Shown piece after piece: positions 41,363-53,000 of a stretch of DNA of 64,000 bases. The notes beneath the pieces were generated by a model. The model was not told where the DNA came from. It ran no database searches and saw nothing but the letters and a program-made list of their open reading frames with translations. The DNA is taken from NCBI GenBank assembly GCA_020137815.1, contig CM035356.1:7773211-7837210 (forward strand), written 5' to 3'. The stretch comes from Hormiphora californensis (taxonomy: Eukaryota; Ctenophora; Tentaculata; Cydippida; Pleurobrachiidae). Numbering within the stretch: position 1 is the stretch's first letter; each line of letters opens with the position of its first letter. Position numbers and translations under genes: made by a program.

Positions 41363-43462
41363 TTAAACAGCCGCAGTGGCTGCTGGCCTGGTAGAGCTAG
41401 AGGTGTCGTCCTTGTTCAGATCCTTTTTTAACCACCCTTCTCTGTGCAGCACTTCCTTAATGAGCTCCCGGTAATTAACCTCCTCTCCTGAATTATTTAC
41501 CTGTAATTTTATAGGTTATTGTAACCATGGCAACTCACATCTACCAGTTGTAACCATGGCAACTCACCTCTACAATTTGTAACCATGACAACCCACCTCT
41601 ATTAGTTGTAACCATGACAACCCTCCTCTACTAATTGTAACCATGACAACTCACCTCTACTAGTTGTAACCATGGCAACCCACCTCTACTAGTTGTAACC
41701 ATGGCAACCCACCTCTACTAGTTGTAACCATGACAACCCACCTCTACTAGTTGTAACCATGACAACCCACCTCTACCAGTTGTAACCATGACATTATGAA
41801 AACTTACTTCTACTAGTTGTAACCATGACAACCCACCTCTACCAGTTGTAACCATGACAACCCACCTCTACCAGTTGTAACCATGGCAACCCACCTCTAC
41901 TAGTTGTTACCATGGCAACCCACCTCTATTAGTTGTTACCATGACAACCCACCTCTACCAATTGTAACCATGACAACCCACCTCTACTAGTTGTAACCAT
42001 GACAACCCACCTCTGCTAGTTGTTACCATGACAACCCACCTCTACCAGTTCATGTAACCATGACAACCCAACTCTACTAATTGTAACCATGACAACCCAC
42101 CTCTACCAGTTGTAACCATGGCAACCCACCTCTACTAGTTGTAACCAAGACAACCCACCTCTACCAGTTGTAACCATGACAACCCACCTCTACTAGTTGT
42201 AACCAAGACAACCCACCTCTACAATTTGAAGCCACTCCTCTGCTTCCTCCTCCTCCAGCACATCTCCAATCATTGTCAGGTAATCCTTTAACTCCCCCTT
42301 GTTAGCGTACCCCGTCTCGTAGGGGTCAAACACGGAAAACGCGAACATTAGGTCCTCGTAAATGCTCCACGAACCAATTGCCTATAGGTTAGACATGATG
42401 TAATTTAGTAGTATGCAACTGTCTATTTAGAAGGGTGGATACTGGATACTGGATGGCGGATTTCAAAATTACTAGTCAGTAGGTCACCTATTGAAATCTA
42501 CATCATCTTTATCAACAATCCTACTTACCGATTCCAGAGACTCCGCAAACTGTTTGTAGTTTAGTTTTCCCTTTGGTGTATTCTGTTCAATTATCATTTC
42601 TCTAATCTGAGGCTCAGTTGGATTGAGGCCCAGCAATCGTAACGCGTGGCCAAGTTCCTTCTCTACAGGAAATTAAAGGTTATCCAAAAAAACGTAAGTA
42701 GATGGGTGAATACGTGAACCATAAGTATAAGGGGGAACCGGTCGTGCCAGAATCTAAGGGCTCAGTGACGGCTATTTACCCCTGAGTTTTCAGGGAATAT
42801 CCAAGAATAGCCATGAGACCTTAGCTCTCAGGAGTAAATAGCAGTTACTTCAACCTGAGGTTTAGTCACGACTGTTTTCCCATTCCCCATAATAGGGTTC
42901 GCGAAAGCTCCTGATTCTTCATTGAATTTTAGTCTTGAATTACAAAAGTAGCTACTAAAGGATACATGAATTTACTTTAACTAATTTGTACTACCTGTAA
43001 GTTTGTCATCCCCATCTTTATCGCACATTTCAAACACTTCCTTCAGCACGTCGTCTCTGTGGTACTTCCAGTCCTAAATAACAAAATGTTATTAACAAAT
43101 TGTAAAAACAAATTGTAAAAATTTCGTTGTTATTAACAATTGAATATTTACATTACTACTACTGACTAGACACTCGCGTCACTATTTAGTAGAATCACGT
43201 GTAATTTGTGTAATACCGCAGAGTTGCAAAGTTATTGTAACATCTGAAGATAAAATAACGTTCAAACCTTGTAAATGTCGTTGAAAGAGTGTTTTCTTGA
43301 CTCGATGTCAGCGGCTACTTTTGGTGAGCCACCCAATTCAGTCCCTCCTGCTGTTCCACTGCTGCAAGATTGATCCTTCAAGGTTGCCTTCTGTTTCCCA
43401 GAGACAGGCTGCTGTTCTTTACCGGGTCCAGGTTTGGGAAGGAGGGAATCTGTAGCAGACAT
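41363..43462 (-). CDS. EF-hand protein similar to dynein regulatory complex subunit 8 (EFCAB2)
   Basis: Five exons: 43268-43462, 42995-43073, 42531-42662, 42188-42381 and 41363-41500. All junctions are GT/AG and in phase, for 245 residues. The first 65 residues are disordered (Pro, Gly, Lys, Ser). Four EF-hand-type helices follow. Hand 1 is canonical (FEMCDKDGDDKLTGKEL, with D-x-D-x-D and the final E). Hands 2-4 are degenerate (NTPKGKLNYKQF; DPYETGYANKGEL; NSGEEVNYREL). The LNPTEPQIREMI and GELKDYLTMIGDVLEEEEAE blocks resemble DRC8/EFCAB2, the EF-hand subunit of the axonemal nexin-dynein regulatory complex, better than calmodulin or centrin. A long N-terminal extension is unusual for that family. 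The intron before the last exon is a 29-bp donor-derived minisatellite. Confidence 0.75.
41515..42187 (-). repeat. 29-bp minisatellite made of splice-donor units
   Basis: About 23 copies of a 29-bp unit occupy the last intron. On the minus strand each reads ...ttgtagag/gtgggttgtcatggttac with small variations (actag/accag/aattg). The genuine donor of the preceding exon is ttgtagag/gtgggttgtc (boundary at 42188), so each unit reproduces the last 8 exonic bases plus the 5' splice site. Confidence 0.95.
42700..42900. repeat. MITE of the gggaaaacagtc family in an intron
   Basis: It lies in the intron between exons b and c of the EF-hand gene. It has inverted ends (gaaccggtcgtgccagaatc ... tcacgactgttttccca) with internal tatttacccctgag / ctcaggagtaaatag. 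Confidence 0.7.
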
Positions 43463-43714
43463 GTGGTTCTGTGGTCTAGATATAGGGAGGTAGAGGCACA
43501 GAGGGGTTAGAGGGGAAAACGCAGTAAATTAAAAGGGGGTCGATTGGGCCGGGGAGGGTTGAAGGGGTTTGATGGGACGTGGGTCAGATATAAAAACAGA
43601 ATATTTGGAATTGTGAATTCAATCGCTAACAAATCGTGTGTCCTCCTCATCAGTTTCTATTCAACGTGCATGGTAACCATGGTAACCAGTGCTTGGTAAC
43701 CATGACAACCAATG

Positions 43715-45442
43715 CTAACAAGAATAACTTCGTTCGTGGAGGAACCGTTCCTCTTCCTGGTGTTGTGCTCTGAACTTATCAAATATCGGTGCTGGGAACC
43801 GCCCCAGGCCACTACAATCCTCCAAACTTCCGGCTGATCTTGAATTCCCCGTTCTAGCAAGGTATTCCTCATATCTCCCATCATCACTCTCCACATACTC
43901 AACACAAACCTCCTGAGGTCCAATCTTGAAGGGGTTAATTACATGTCCCATCCGCCATCCAGGCATACCCTCCAGCCGGGTTGTTTTCCTCCTTCCCCAG
44001 TACTCCCTCCACTTCTTCCTAAGGACCCTAACCTGCCTCTGATAAAACTGGGACTCAACATTACTGTGATGCAGGAAGAAGAGAGGATCCTCGGCAGCAC
44101 GGTCGGTAAAGAACAGCCCGTCCTCCTCTCCACCCACAATGTAATGGGGAACACCGTGCTCGAATCTTAGGTCATCCTCAAATGCATCAAAATCAGAGCG
44201 GATAATGTTCTGGATCCGGTGGTAAGTGGCGGGAGAGAACTGATAGGACCACTGTCTCACTAGACATTGGTGCTGGAGGGTTGTGAATCCTGTGGACTGT
44301 ATTGAAAAGTATCCATTAGGGACGCACTGTGGACTCGTTCCTCTGTTTGCCCCAAACCAATTGAATACATCGTGGGTCCACCACTGATTGGGATTGATTG
44401 TCCAGTCCCAATATGGGATGGTGATAGAGCACCCTCCCCCCTCTCTCAGCAGGTCCTCCATCTGCAACACATAGGCTCGGTGCCAGGGGAAGAACTTGGT
44501 CCTATCGTGGATGGCAGTCCTCCAATAAAGCTCGTGAATCTTTAGCAGCCTTCTGAACCGGTCTTGGAGAACCCTCCCTGCCCTTCCTGTGGATATTCTA
44601 ACAACTGTCTCCACATACGTCCTCTTCTCTCTCGAACTGAGGTCATCCCAGGATTTCCGCTGCCTACAACAGTACTGTTTTCCACCAAAACAATGACAAA
44701 TATCACCACATCGGTTGCGTTTAGTTCTCTTGCAGCTTCCAGTGGATGGGACTCGAAATATTTTAACCTTTTTAGGATCGAGAGACAAACTTTTCGGATC
44801 ACTTTTCTCCTTCTTCCCCTTCCTCTTCCCCTTCTTCTTTCTGTTATCCTGTTTCAAGTCCTGTTCCGGGTGGCCCGCCTCCTCATCATCATCATCATCA
44901 TTATCTGTTTCATTATCTGGTTCATTCTGTTGATAATCCTCGTCATCTGATTCACCATCGTCCTGTTGATCTGTTCTCGTGTCGCCACCGTCCCCATCAC
45001 TCTCACTGGACTTCTTCTTTTTCCTATCTTGGTCTTTTTCACTCGACTTCTTCTTATTTCCATCATCGTCTTCTTTTTCGCTCGACTTCTTCTTTTTCCT
45101 ATCTTGGTCTTCACTCTGACTGGACTTCTTCTTTTTTAAATCATCTCCTTCTTTTTCACTCGATTTCTTCTTTTTTTCACCATCGTCATCATCATCATTG
45201 TTTTTATCGGATTTCCTTTTCTTCTTCATTGAGTCGGAATTAACATCTCTTCCATGATCATGATCATGATCATGATGGCTCCCTCCGTGGTGCTTGGCTC
45301 TCAAAACTAGAGAGACCTCATCCTCCTCACCAGTATTCTGATCTGCAGCTTCAACAAAAGTAGTAGTATCGCTGGGATCCTGATCTGTAGCTTCAACTAG
45401 AAATAGAAGAACAACTGTCAGAAGACAACAACGTAAAAACAT
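43715..45442 (-). CDS. Secreted tyrosinase with Lys/Ser/Asp-rich region (intronless)
   Basis: I start at the internal methionine (45442), because MFLRCCLLTVVLLFLVEA is a clear signal peptide; an upstream in-frame ATG at 45550 is less likely. The product is 575 residues. A His/Asp stretch (HHGGSHHDHDHDHG, residues 51-64) precedes about 140 residues of Lys-Ser-Glu-Asp tandem motifs (DRKKKKSSEKE). A short Cys-rich segment (CGDICHCFGGKQYCC) follows. The tyrosinase domain has CuA histidines at about 303, 312 and 321 (IHELYWRTAIH ... FFPWHRAYV) and CuB in HGVPHYIVGG (429, 433) and FFLHHSNVE (458/459). Tyrosinases oxidise phenols to quinones, for pigment or protein cross-linking. The copper ligands look complete. 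Unlike its neighbours the gene has no intron. Confidence 0.9.
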   Translation of the reverse strand: MFLRCCLLTVVLLFLVEATDQDPSDTTTFVEAADQNTGEEDEVSLVLRAKHHGGSHHDHDHDHGRDVNSDSMKKKRKSDKNNDDDDDGEKKKKSSEKEGDDLKKKKSSQSEDQDRKKKKSSEKEDDDGNKKKSSEKDQDRKKKKSSESDGDGGDTRTDQQDDGESDDEDYQQNEPDNETDNDDDDDEEAGHPEQDLKQDNRKKKGKRKGKKEKSDPKSLSLDPKKVKIFRVPSTGSCKRTKRNRCGDICHCFGGKQYCCRQRKSWDDLSSREKRTYVETVVRISTGRAGRVLQDRFRRLLKIHELYWRTAIHDRTKFFPWHRAYVLQMEDLLREGGGCSITIPYWDWTINPNQWWTHDVFNWFGANRGTSPQCVPNGYFSIQSTGFTTLQHQCLVRQWSYQFSPATYHRIQNIIRSDFDAFEDDLRFEHGVPHYIVGGEEDGLFFTDRAAEDPLFFLHHSNVESQFYQRQVRVLRKKWREYWGRRKTTRLEGMPGWRMGHVINPFKIGPQEVCVEYVESDDGRYEEYLARTGNSRSAGSLEDCSGLGRFPAPIFDKFRAQHQEEERFLHERSYSC

Positions 45443-45611
45443 AGTGGGTATACTGACACGTGCACAACCTTGGATTAGGTCAAGCGACGATGATCTCGAA
45501 GCATTCTCGTCATAACAAAAACTTTTAAACGCACAATTCTTTAAACACACATGTTCGTGAGACGTATGATAATAGGGGAAATGCAGATTATTGAGACATA
45601 TAGACGTAGAG

Positions 45612-45664
<53 letters not shown>

Positions 45665-45946
45665 GAGAGAGAGAGAGAGGAAGAGAGAGAGAGGGAGAGA
45701 GGGTAGGCGTGGATAATGGTTCGTACACATAGAGGTAGGCTAGAGAGCTAATACACGCCGCGACACCAGTAGCAAAATAAGAGCTCTTGCTTGGGAGAAC
45801 AAGGGTTTAATGAGGGGGAGATCGGAAAAGAGAGGGAGAACAGGGGGTTAACGAAGAGGGAGAGTAGAGAGGAAAAGACCCCAAGCGAAGGAGCAAGATC
45901 TCGGTCATGAGCTAAATAAATGGTCTCTACCTACTATATTTCTGCC

Positions 45947-46022
<76 letters not shown>

Positions 46023-46313
46023 CTCTCTCACACACTCTCTCTACTCTCTCCCTCTCATCTCAGTCACATTCTCTCTCATCCACTTCTCTCTCTCTCTTTC
46101 ACTCTCTATCTCTCTCCCTCTCTCTCTCACATTCTCTCTCTCACTCTCTCTCTCTTTCACTCTCTATCTCTCTCCCTCTCTCTCTCACTCGCTCTCTCTC
46201 GCTCTAAGACCGGAGTCCAGAAAGGTGTGGGTCTGTTATTGGCCGCACAGTGTATTAACTGTATGTATGATGATGTGATACTGCGGGCCATTAAAAAGAA
46301 AGCGAGGAAGAGA

Positions 46314-46391
<78 letters not shown>

Positions 46392-46407
46392 GAGAGAGAG
46401 AGAGAGA

Positions 46408-46450
<43 letters not shown>

Positions 46451-47003
46451 ATGGTCCCCTGGTATTATTATACATATCAGACAACACCTGCATAATCATT
46501 GCTCCACTCTACTAATGATCTTGACAATTATACATGACAACAAGTGGTTTACCGTCTTTGACAACTGCACATTTCAGACAGGCTTATATGATCAAATACA
46601 CCGTATATAGATTCCCTAAGGTATTGACTCTACTACTAAGGTAGGGTCTGACTGCAGTAGTCTAGTTGGATCAATTGGACTCAAAAGTTTTGCTCTGGAT
46701 ACATTCTCAGAATTATACTACTCACTCACCTTCCTTTTTTATTTCAGCTGGACTATTATCCTGAACCTCCCCTCCCTTAGAAAAAAGATGAAAATGATCA
46801 GATTTTTAAAAGAAAATTGAAAACGCGACTGATATCACTTACTGAAAACTTCAAAGTGTAAACGGCACAGAACAAATAGAAAAAGGTACAACTTCTTGGC
46901 ACGGAATATTTATTGGGGAAAACAGTCGTGCCTGATAGCCGTGAAATAGCCGTAGCCTGAACCTGAGGTTCAAGTACGACTGTTTCCCCTCACTGAGTTT
47001 ATA
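45443..47003. repeat. Microsatellite-rich intergenic region
   Basis: It holds (GA)n at about 45617-45695, (CT)n and CT-rich sequence at 45950-46205, and (GA)n at 46310-46448. At 46917-46990 there is a palindromic copy of the gggaaaacagtc MITE. No exon is supported. Confidence 0.85.
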
Positions 47004-50000
47004 TCAACCCTCTCGCCCCATGATATCCTCCCTCTTATTCCAAGGAGGAGAGAGGGGAGTGCATGGATCAGCTGGGGAGGGATACAACTCTTCCTCCCAG
47101 ACAACATCATCCTCGTCACGAGATTTTCTCATCTTCTCCAGCATCTCCTTCTCCATTGCCCTCTTTTCTTCATCGTACCTGTAAACATTGGATGTTATAT
47201 CCTTTACAATAACATGATAACTAACAGGATAATCATTAGGATATAATTTACTAATTTCAAAAATAAGTAATACAAGTGTATAACCTACCCCAATGAAACT
47301 TACGAGCTAGAGAATTTGCTGACAATGATTGTCATCGGCAGGGCAAGGATAACAATTCCCATGACAACCACTAAACTCCCAAAAATTCTGCCAAGATGAG
47401 TCCTGGGCGCTACATCTCCATACCCTACTGTTGTTATTGTAACCACTGCCCACCAACAACCCTGAAAACAGTGGAGTTGTTATGGTGACCACTGCCCACC
47501 AACAACCCTGAAAACAGTGGAGTTGTTATGGTAACCACTGCCGGCAATTTTGCATTTGCGGGCATCGCACTATAGACGTATTACCCACGTACTATAGACG
47601 CATTATAAACGCATTATAAACGCATTATAGACGCATTATAGACACAAGCAATATAGACGCAATTTCGTAAGTAGCACTATAGACGCAATATAGACGCATT
47701 ATAACAGCAATATAAACGCATTTTTATAGACGCGACGCAGTATAGCCGCATTATAGGCGCACTACCCACCCCAAAATCACCTTATAGACGCACTATAGAC
47801 GCATTATAGACTGACTATAGCAGCACCATAAACGCTACATAGACCCATATAGACGCATGATAGAAGCATTATAGACGCAAATCGCTTTTTATAGACGCCG
47901 CGTCTATAAAAAACGTGCTTTTTAAAGAAGCACTTTAGACGTACTCCAGGCTACAGTGCGATATTTGAGGTGCAGTTGGGCGTTTTATAAACGCATTTTT
48001 GTCGCATATAAAAGGAAGCAGTACAGACGCATTATAGACGCATTATAGCCGCATGTGTGCGAAATCGATAAAGACGCAATATAGACGCAAAATAAAAAGG
48101 AGAGGGAGAGAGAGGCGAGGGAGGAAGGGAGAGGGAAGGAGAGGGAGGGACTGAGGGAGGGGTACAGGGACAGAAACAGGCGGATCGGATAGAGACCTGA
48201 GACAGAAGGACAGAGTAAGATGGAAAGAGAGTAAGATGGAAAGATAGTGATAATAGGGACGGAGTGAGACATAAAAAGAGTGAGACAGAAAAAGACAGAG
48301 ATGGAAACAAACGGACAGAGACAGACGGACGGACAAACACGCGCTTACTATCTCCCTCTCTGTCTCACTCTCTCTCCACTCTCCATCTTAATCTCTCTCC
48401 ATCTTACTCTGTCCGTCTGTCTCAGATCTGTGTCCATCTGTCTCTGTCTGATCTGTCTCTGTATCCCTCCCTCTTTCCCTCTCCTTCCCTCTCCCTCCCT
48501 CCCTCCCTCCCTCTAGTCTCTCTCCCTCTCCTTCTTATTAATTGCGTCTATATTGCGTCTTTATCGATTTCGCGCACATGCGTCTATAATGCGTCTATAA
48601 TGCGTCTATACTGCTTCCTTTTATATGCGACAAAAATGCGTTTATAGTTCGCCCAACTGCGCCTCAAATATGGCAGCGTGCGTCTGAGTACGTCTATAGT
48701 GCTTCTTAAAAAAGCACGTTTTTTATAGACGCGGCGTCTATAAAAAGCGATTTGCGTCTATAATGCTTCTATCATGCGTCTATATGGGTCTATGTAGCGT
48801 TTATGGTGCTACTATAGTCAGTCTATAATGCGTCTATAGTGCGTCTATAAGGTGATTTTGGGGTGGGTAGTGCGCCTATAATGCGGCTATACTGCGTCGC
48901 GTCTATAAAAATGCGTTTATATTGCTGTTATAATGCGTCTATATTGCGTCTATAGTGCTGCTTACGAAATTGCGTCTATATTGCGTGTGTCTATAATGCG
49001 TCTATAATGCGTTTATAATGCGTTTATAATGCGTCTATAGTACGTGGGTACTGCGTCTATAGTGCGATGCCCGCAAATGCAAAATTGCCACCACTGCCCA
49101 CCAACAACCCTGAAAACAGTGGAGTTGTTATGGTAACCACTGTCCACCAACAACCCAGAAAGCAGTAGTTTATAGAGTTATTGATATCGAATGTGAAATC
49201 AAAGCCAATAGTTGTCAAGTTCTACCTCTAAAAAAGATTTAATTTCATTGCAAATAGTTGTTCTACCTCTAAAATGGAGACGAAAACAGTGTCATCTGAG
49301 CTATCAAACTCTATATAATACATGATCGTTCCACAAGATAAGACGAAGATAAGAATTAGCAGCAGAAGGACCAGGAACTCTTTAGCTGCTCCAGATATAA
49401 CCTGAAGATGAGATAGGGATCGCTAAATTTTAACACCGAATAGAAATACAGTAGGACCCTTGGTAATGAAATTACCCCTCTGTTATTATTGCTCATGTAT
49501 GCAATAAAAGGGGTGACTTCGTAACCAAGTACATAGGACCCCGATTTACCGGGCCCCGATTTACCGGAACCCCGATTTACCGGGAGGATTTCTTTCCCCC
49601 AATTGTTTTTTTTTGGAAAATTTTCGAAGTTTTGCCGGTTTGTAAACTTGCATTTGCAATTTGCTAGGTCTAATGGGGATCAGGTATCCGTGGTATCGGT
49701 TCGTTTCGAACCGTCTAATTAGCGGCAGGACACGTGATAAGATGCACCGATTCGAAACACGATTCGAACGTGGCTGGTATAAAAATTTCATAACTTTTTT
49801 TTGCAAAATTTTACAGAATCATTGTCAATGCTTTGATCGATGCTCCCCGTAAATTTTCATAGAAAAAGTTATTTTGAAACTTTGATACTTCCTCACCTTG
49901 CTTAGGGTGCCCGGATTCGGCATGGTATCACGTATCGGTTCGTTTCGAACCGTCTAATTAGCGGCAGGACATTCGATAAGATGCACCGATTCGAAACACG

Positions 50001-53000
50001 ATTCGGTCTGGGTGGTTTACCTTAGAAAAAGTTTTTACAACTTTTTTTGAAAAAATAATTTTTAAATTTTGTATTTCTAATGACAGAAGCAATGATCATG
50101 TCATCAATAAATGTATACTATACAGTTAGAGGTGTCTTGGTATAGAATTTTGGACAAAAGTAGGATTTATGGGTCAAATATGCTCTACCCCGATATACCG
50201 GGCACTAGCCTTCCCTATTTGTCCATTCGGAGCTGTTTTGAAACAAAATCTCAAAAATGTGTCCCCTATGATGTCTAGAGGACACCTTTTACTGCAATCT
50301 GACGACTCGAAAATTTTCGAAGAGTTTGAGTAGCGCTGCCGCAAGCGGCCGGAAATTATGCGAACGTTTGCGAATGTCTGCAATGATTCGCGATGACTTG
50401 CTATACTTTGCTATATCATGCGATTTTATGCGATTTTTTGCGAATTTGGCGGAGAGTATCCGTAATGAATTAGCATTCATTCGCATGAGATCGCATAAGA
50501 TCGCATGAGATCTCATTTAGTAGCAAAACATTGAATTCGTTCGCATTCTATCGCATTTATTAGCAAGTGGTGGCAAACAATCGCATTATGTCGCAATCGC
50601 ATTTTATCGCATTTTATCGCAACTATTTGCAATCAATCGCAAACATTTGCATTGGATCGCAAACACTCGCACAATTTTAGGCCGGATGCGGCAGCTCTGC
50701 ATTCATTCAAGATGTTATTCTAAGGTGATTCCCCTCTAGTTATGATGTCGTCAACATATTCTAGGGGGCACATTTTTGAATTTCAAAAATTTTGATAAAT
50801 CGGGGTGCCCGGCGGGCACCCCGATTTACCGGTCAAAATGGCTTCCCCCGAGGATCCCGGTAAATCGGGGTCCGACTGTAGGACCCCGATTTACCGGAAC
50901 CCCAACTCACAGGGCAAACCCCCCCCCCCCCCGAGCATTCGGCCGGTAAATCGGTGGTAAATCTAAAATAATGTTATTTTCTAAGGATAAACAATTAATT
51001 ATTGAGACTAATTGCATAATAATGTCATTTTCTAAAGATAATTACATACTATTGATTAATTAATAATTAACTAACCTTCATCACTACGATCAGCTCCTTT
51101 GAGTGCCGGACGAATTTAAATATTCTGATTATCCGGAACGTTCTACAAACTCTCAGAGCCACGTATCCGTGCTGCTTATCAGTGTCAGGCGTTGATTTAG
51201 ACATCAAGTCCGCTATCAGCCCAATGTAGAATGGGAGTATGGATAATAGATCCATGATGTGCATCGGAACAGATAGGAACTTTAGCATGTTTTTCCAGGA
51301 GACGAGGCGCAGGAATAGGTCCACGCTGTAACAAAATATCAAAGATTTAGTTTACCTGAACCTCGGGTTCAGGCCACGGCTAATTTTCCACTGAGACCTG
51401 AGATCTCAGGTTTCAGCGACGGCTATTCCCTTAAATCTCAGGGAATAGCCGTCAATGAAACCTGTTTCCAGCTAATAGCTGCAGGAAGCAGGACCCAAGC
51501 TGTAACTTTACCTGAAGAAAGCTATTACGATGCTATCCAAGATCAGAAAGAAGGCGTAAAGAGGTTCTGAATCATCTGAGAAGTATATCCCAATTTCAGG
51601 GATCGTTTCGAGGACAAGGAGAGTGAGGGAGATACAGATAAAGATAATATCCACCACTGCCCAAACACATGCCCCGAATGAGTAGTGAGGGTTGTTCACA
51701 AACTCTCGTATCTGAAACAAATATATTGGGAATATATCATTCCTTTTATTAAAATCAAATGAAATAGCTGTGCAACGGAAAAAATTAATTATTAATTATT
51801 AATTGATTAATAATTAATAAACATGCAGTGTGTTTATTGATAAACATAAACAAGTGTTTATGATCAGTACCCTTTGTTTAAGTGTTGTTGGAGCTGCAGC
51901 TACTGGTTCTTCATTCGTCCCAACAAATATCTTCTCCATTGAAATCTTAAAAAACTCCAGTTCCGTATTTACTACGTCCTGAAAATTAAACAATTTTAGT
52001 TAAATTATGGTTAATTTATTCAGTAATGAAATATCTGAGCAGGGAAGAAAATTGAAAAATACTGGGTTTGACCGGGAATTGAACTGCAGGGACTTTTAGA
52101 GATTCATGCTCGAAGCCAGGAACCGACCGACACAAGTAAACAACCAATCAGAACTCGTTATTTAGGTCACGTGACTGGTTATCAGCCAATCAGGGACCAG
52201 TACTTCCTGATTCGGTCGGTTCCTGCTCGAAGCCACTACCAAATATTTACTTTACTTCATTTTACCTCATCAATGTTAGTAGGTGGTTTGAACATTCCTT
52301 TTGACTGATAAAAGTAGAGGATCGCGTCAAACATGGATCTATTCCTAAAAAGAACAAAAACTAAATTGGTTGCCATGCCATGGTTGCAGCTGTTTCTTCA
52401 AGTCAATGTTGGAAGGTAGGTTGGAATATCCTAACAAGTGTACAAGCTTGTGGAACTATCATACGGTCCTATGAACTCCTAATACCCAAATTCTACAAAT
52501 GAAAACATAGAAAACCTTGAATACTAGCTCGACCCCTTTTCACCCTCGACAGGAGGGTTAGAACATAACATAACCTCACCTGTTGAAGTAGTACATGCCG
52601 AGAGTGGGATGAAAGAACTGTTCCCGCTCTGAAGAACCGAGTAGGGTCTCAGGAAAGTAGGCCAGAGTACTCTCACGAGTGATGTAAACAGAACCACAAA
52701 CGTTTATATAAATTAACTTATCTTTTCTTACTTTCTACAGGAGTAATTGTTTTAAATTATTTGGAATATTATTATTTGGAATATTATTCAATTATAATAA
52801 ACTATGATAATGAATAATATTAAAAACATTAATTACTTTTTCTGTTGGTGACACCAGGTCTGTCTCCTCATCTTCAAACTCCTCCTGTTGATCCATGTCC
52901 TCCTCAACAATCCGGGCCATTGTATTATGGTTACCATGGTTACCAAGCATCATCACCTGGTTACCTTGCATCATCATTACCTGCTGTTGCTGCCCATTGG

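Noticed and set aside
44564-44950. Plus-strand frame opposite the tyrosinase
   Set aside because: It is a shadow of the acidic/lysine-rich coding region on the other strand.
45920-46499. Ser/Leu-rich and Arg/Glu-rich frames
   Set aside because: They are products of (CT)n and (GA)n microsatellites.
47985-48647. Ser/Leu/Pro-rich frames in the foldback
   Set aside because: They follow the GA/CT-rich centre of the 1.55-kb foldback and are mirrored on both strands.
52060-52115. tRNA-like T-arm (agttcaattcccgg on the minus strand), possible tRNA or tRNA-derived SINE
   Set aside because: No A box, no acceptor stem pairing and no anticodon arm could be found.
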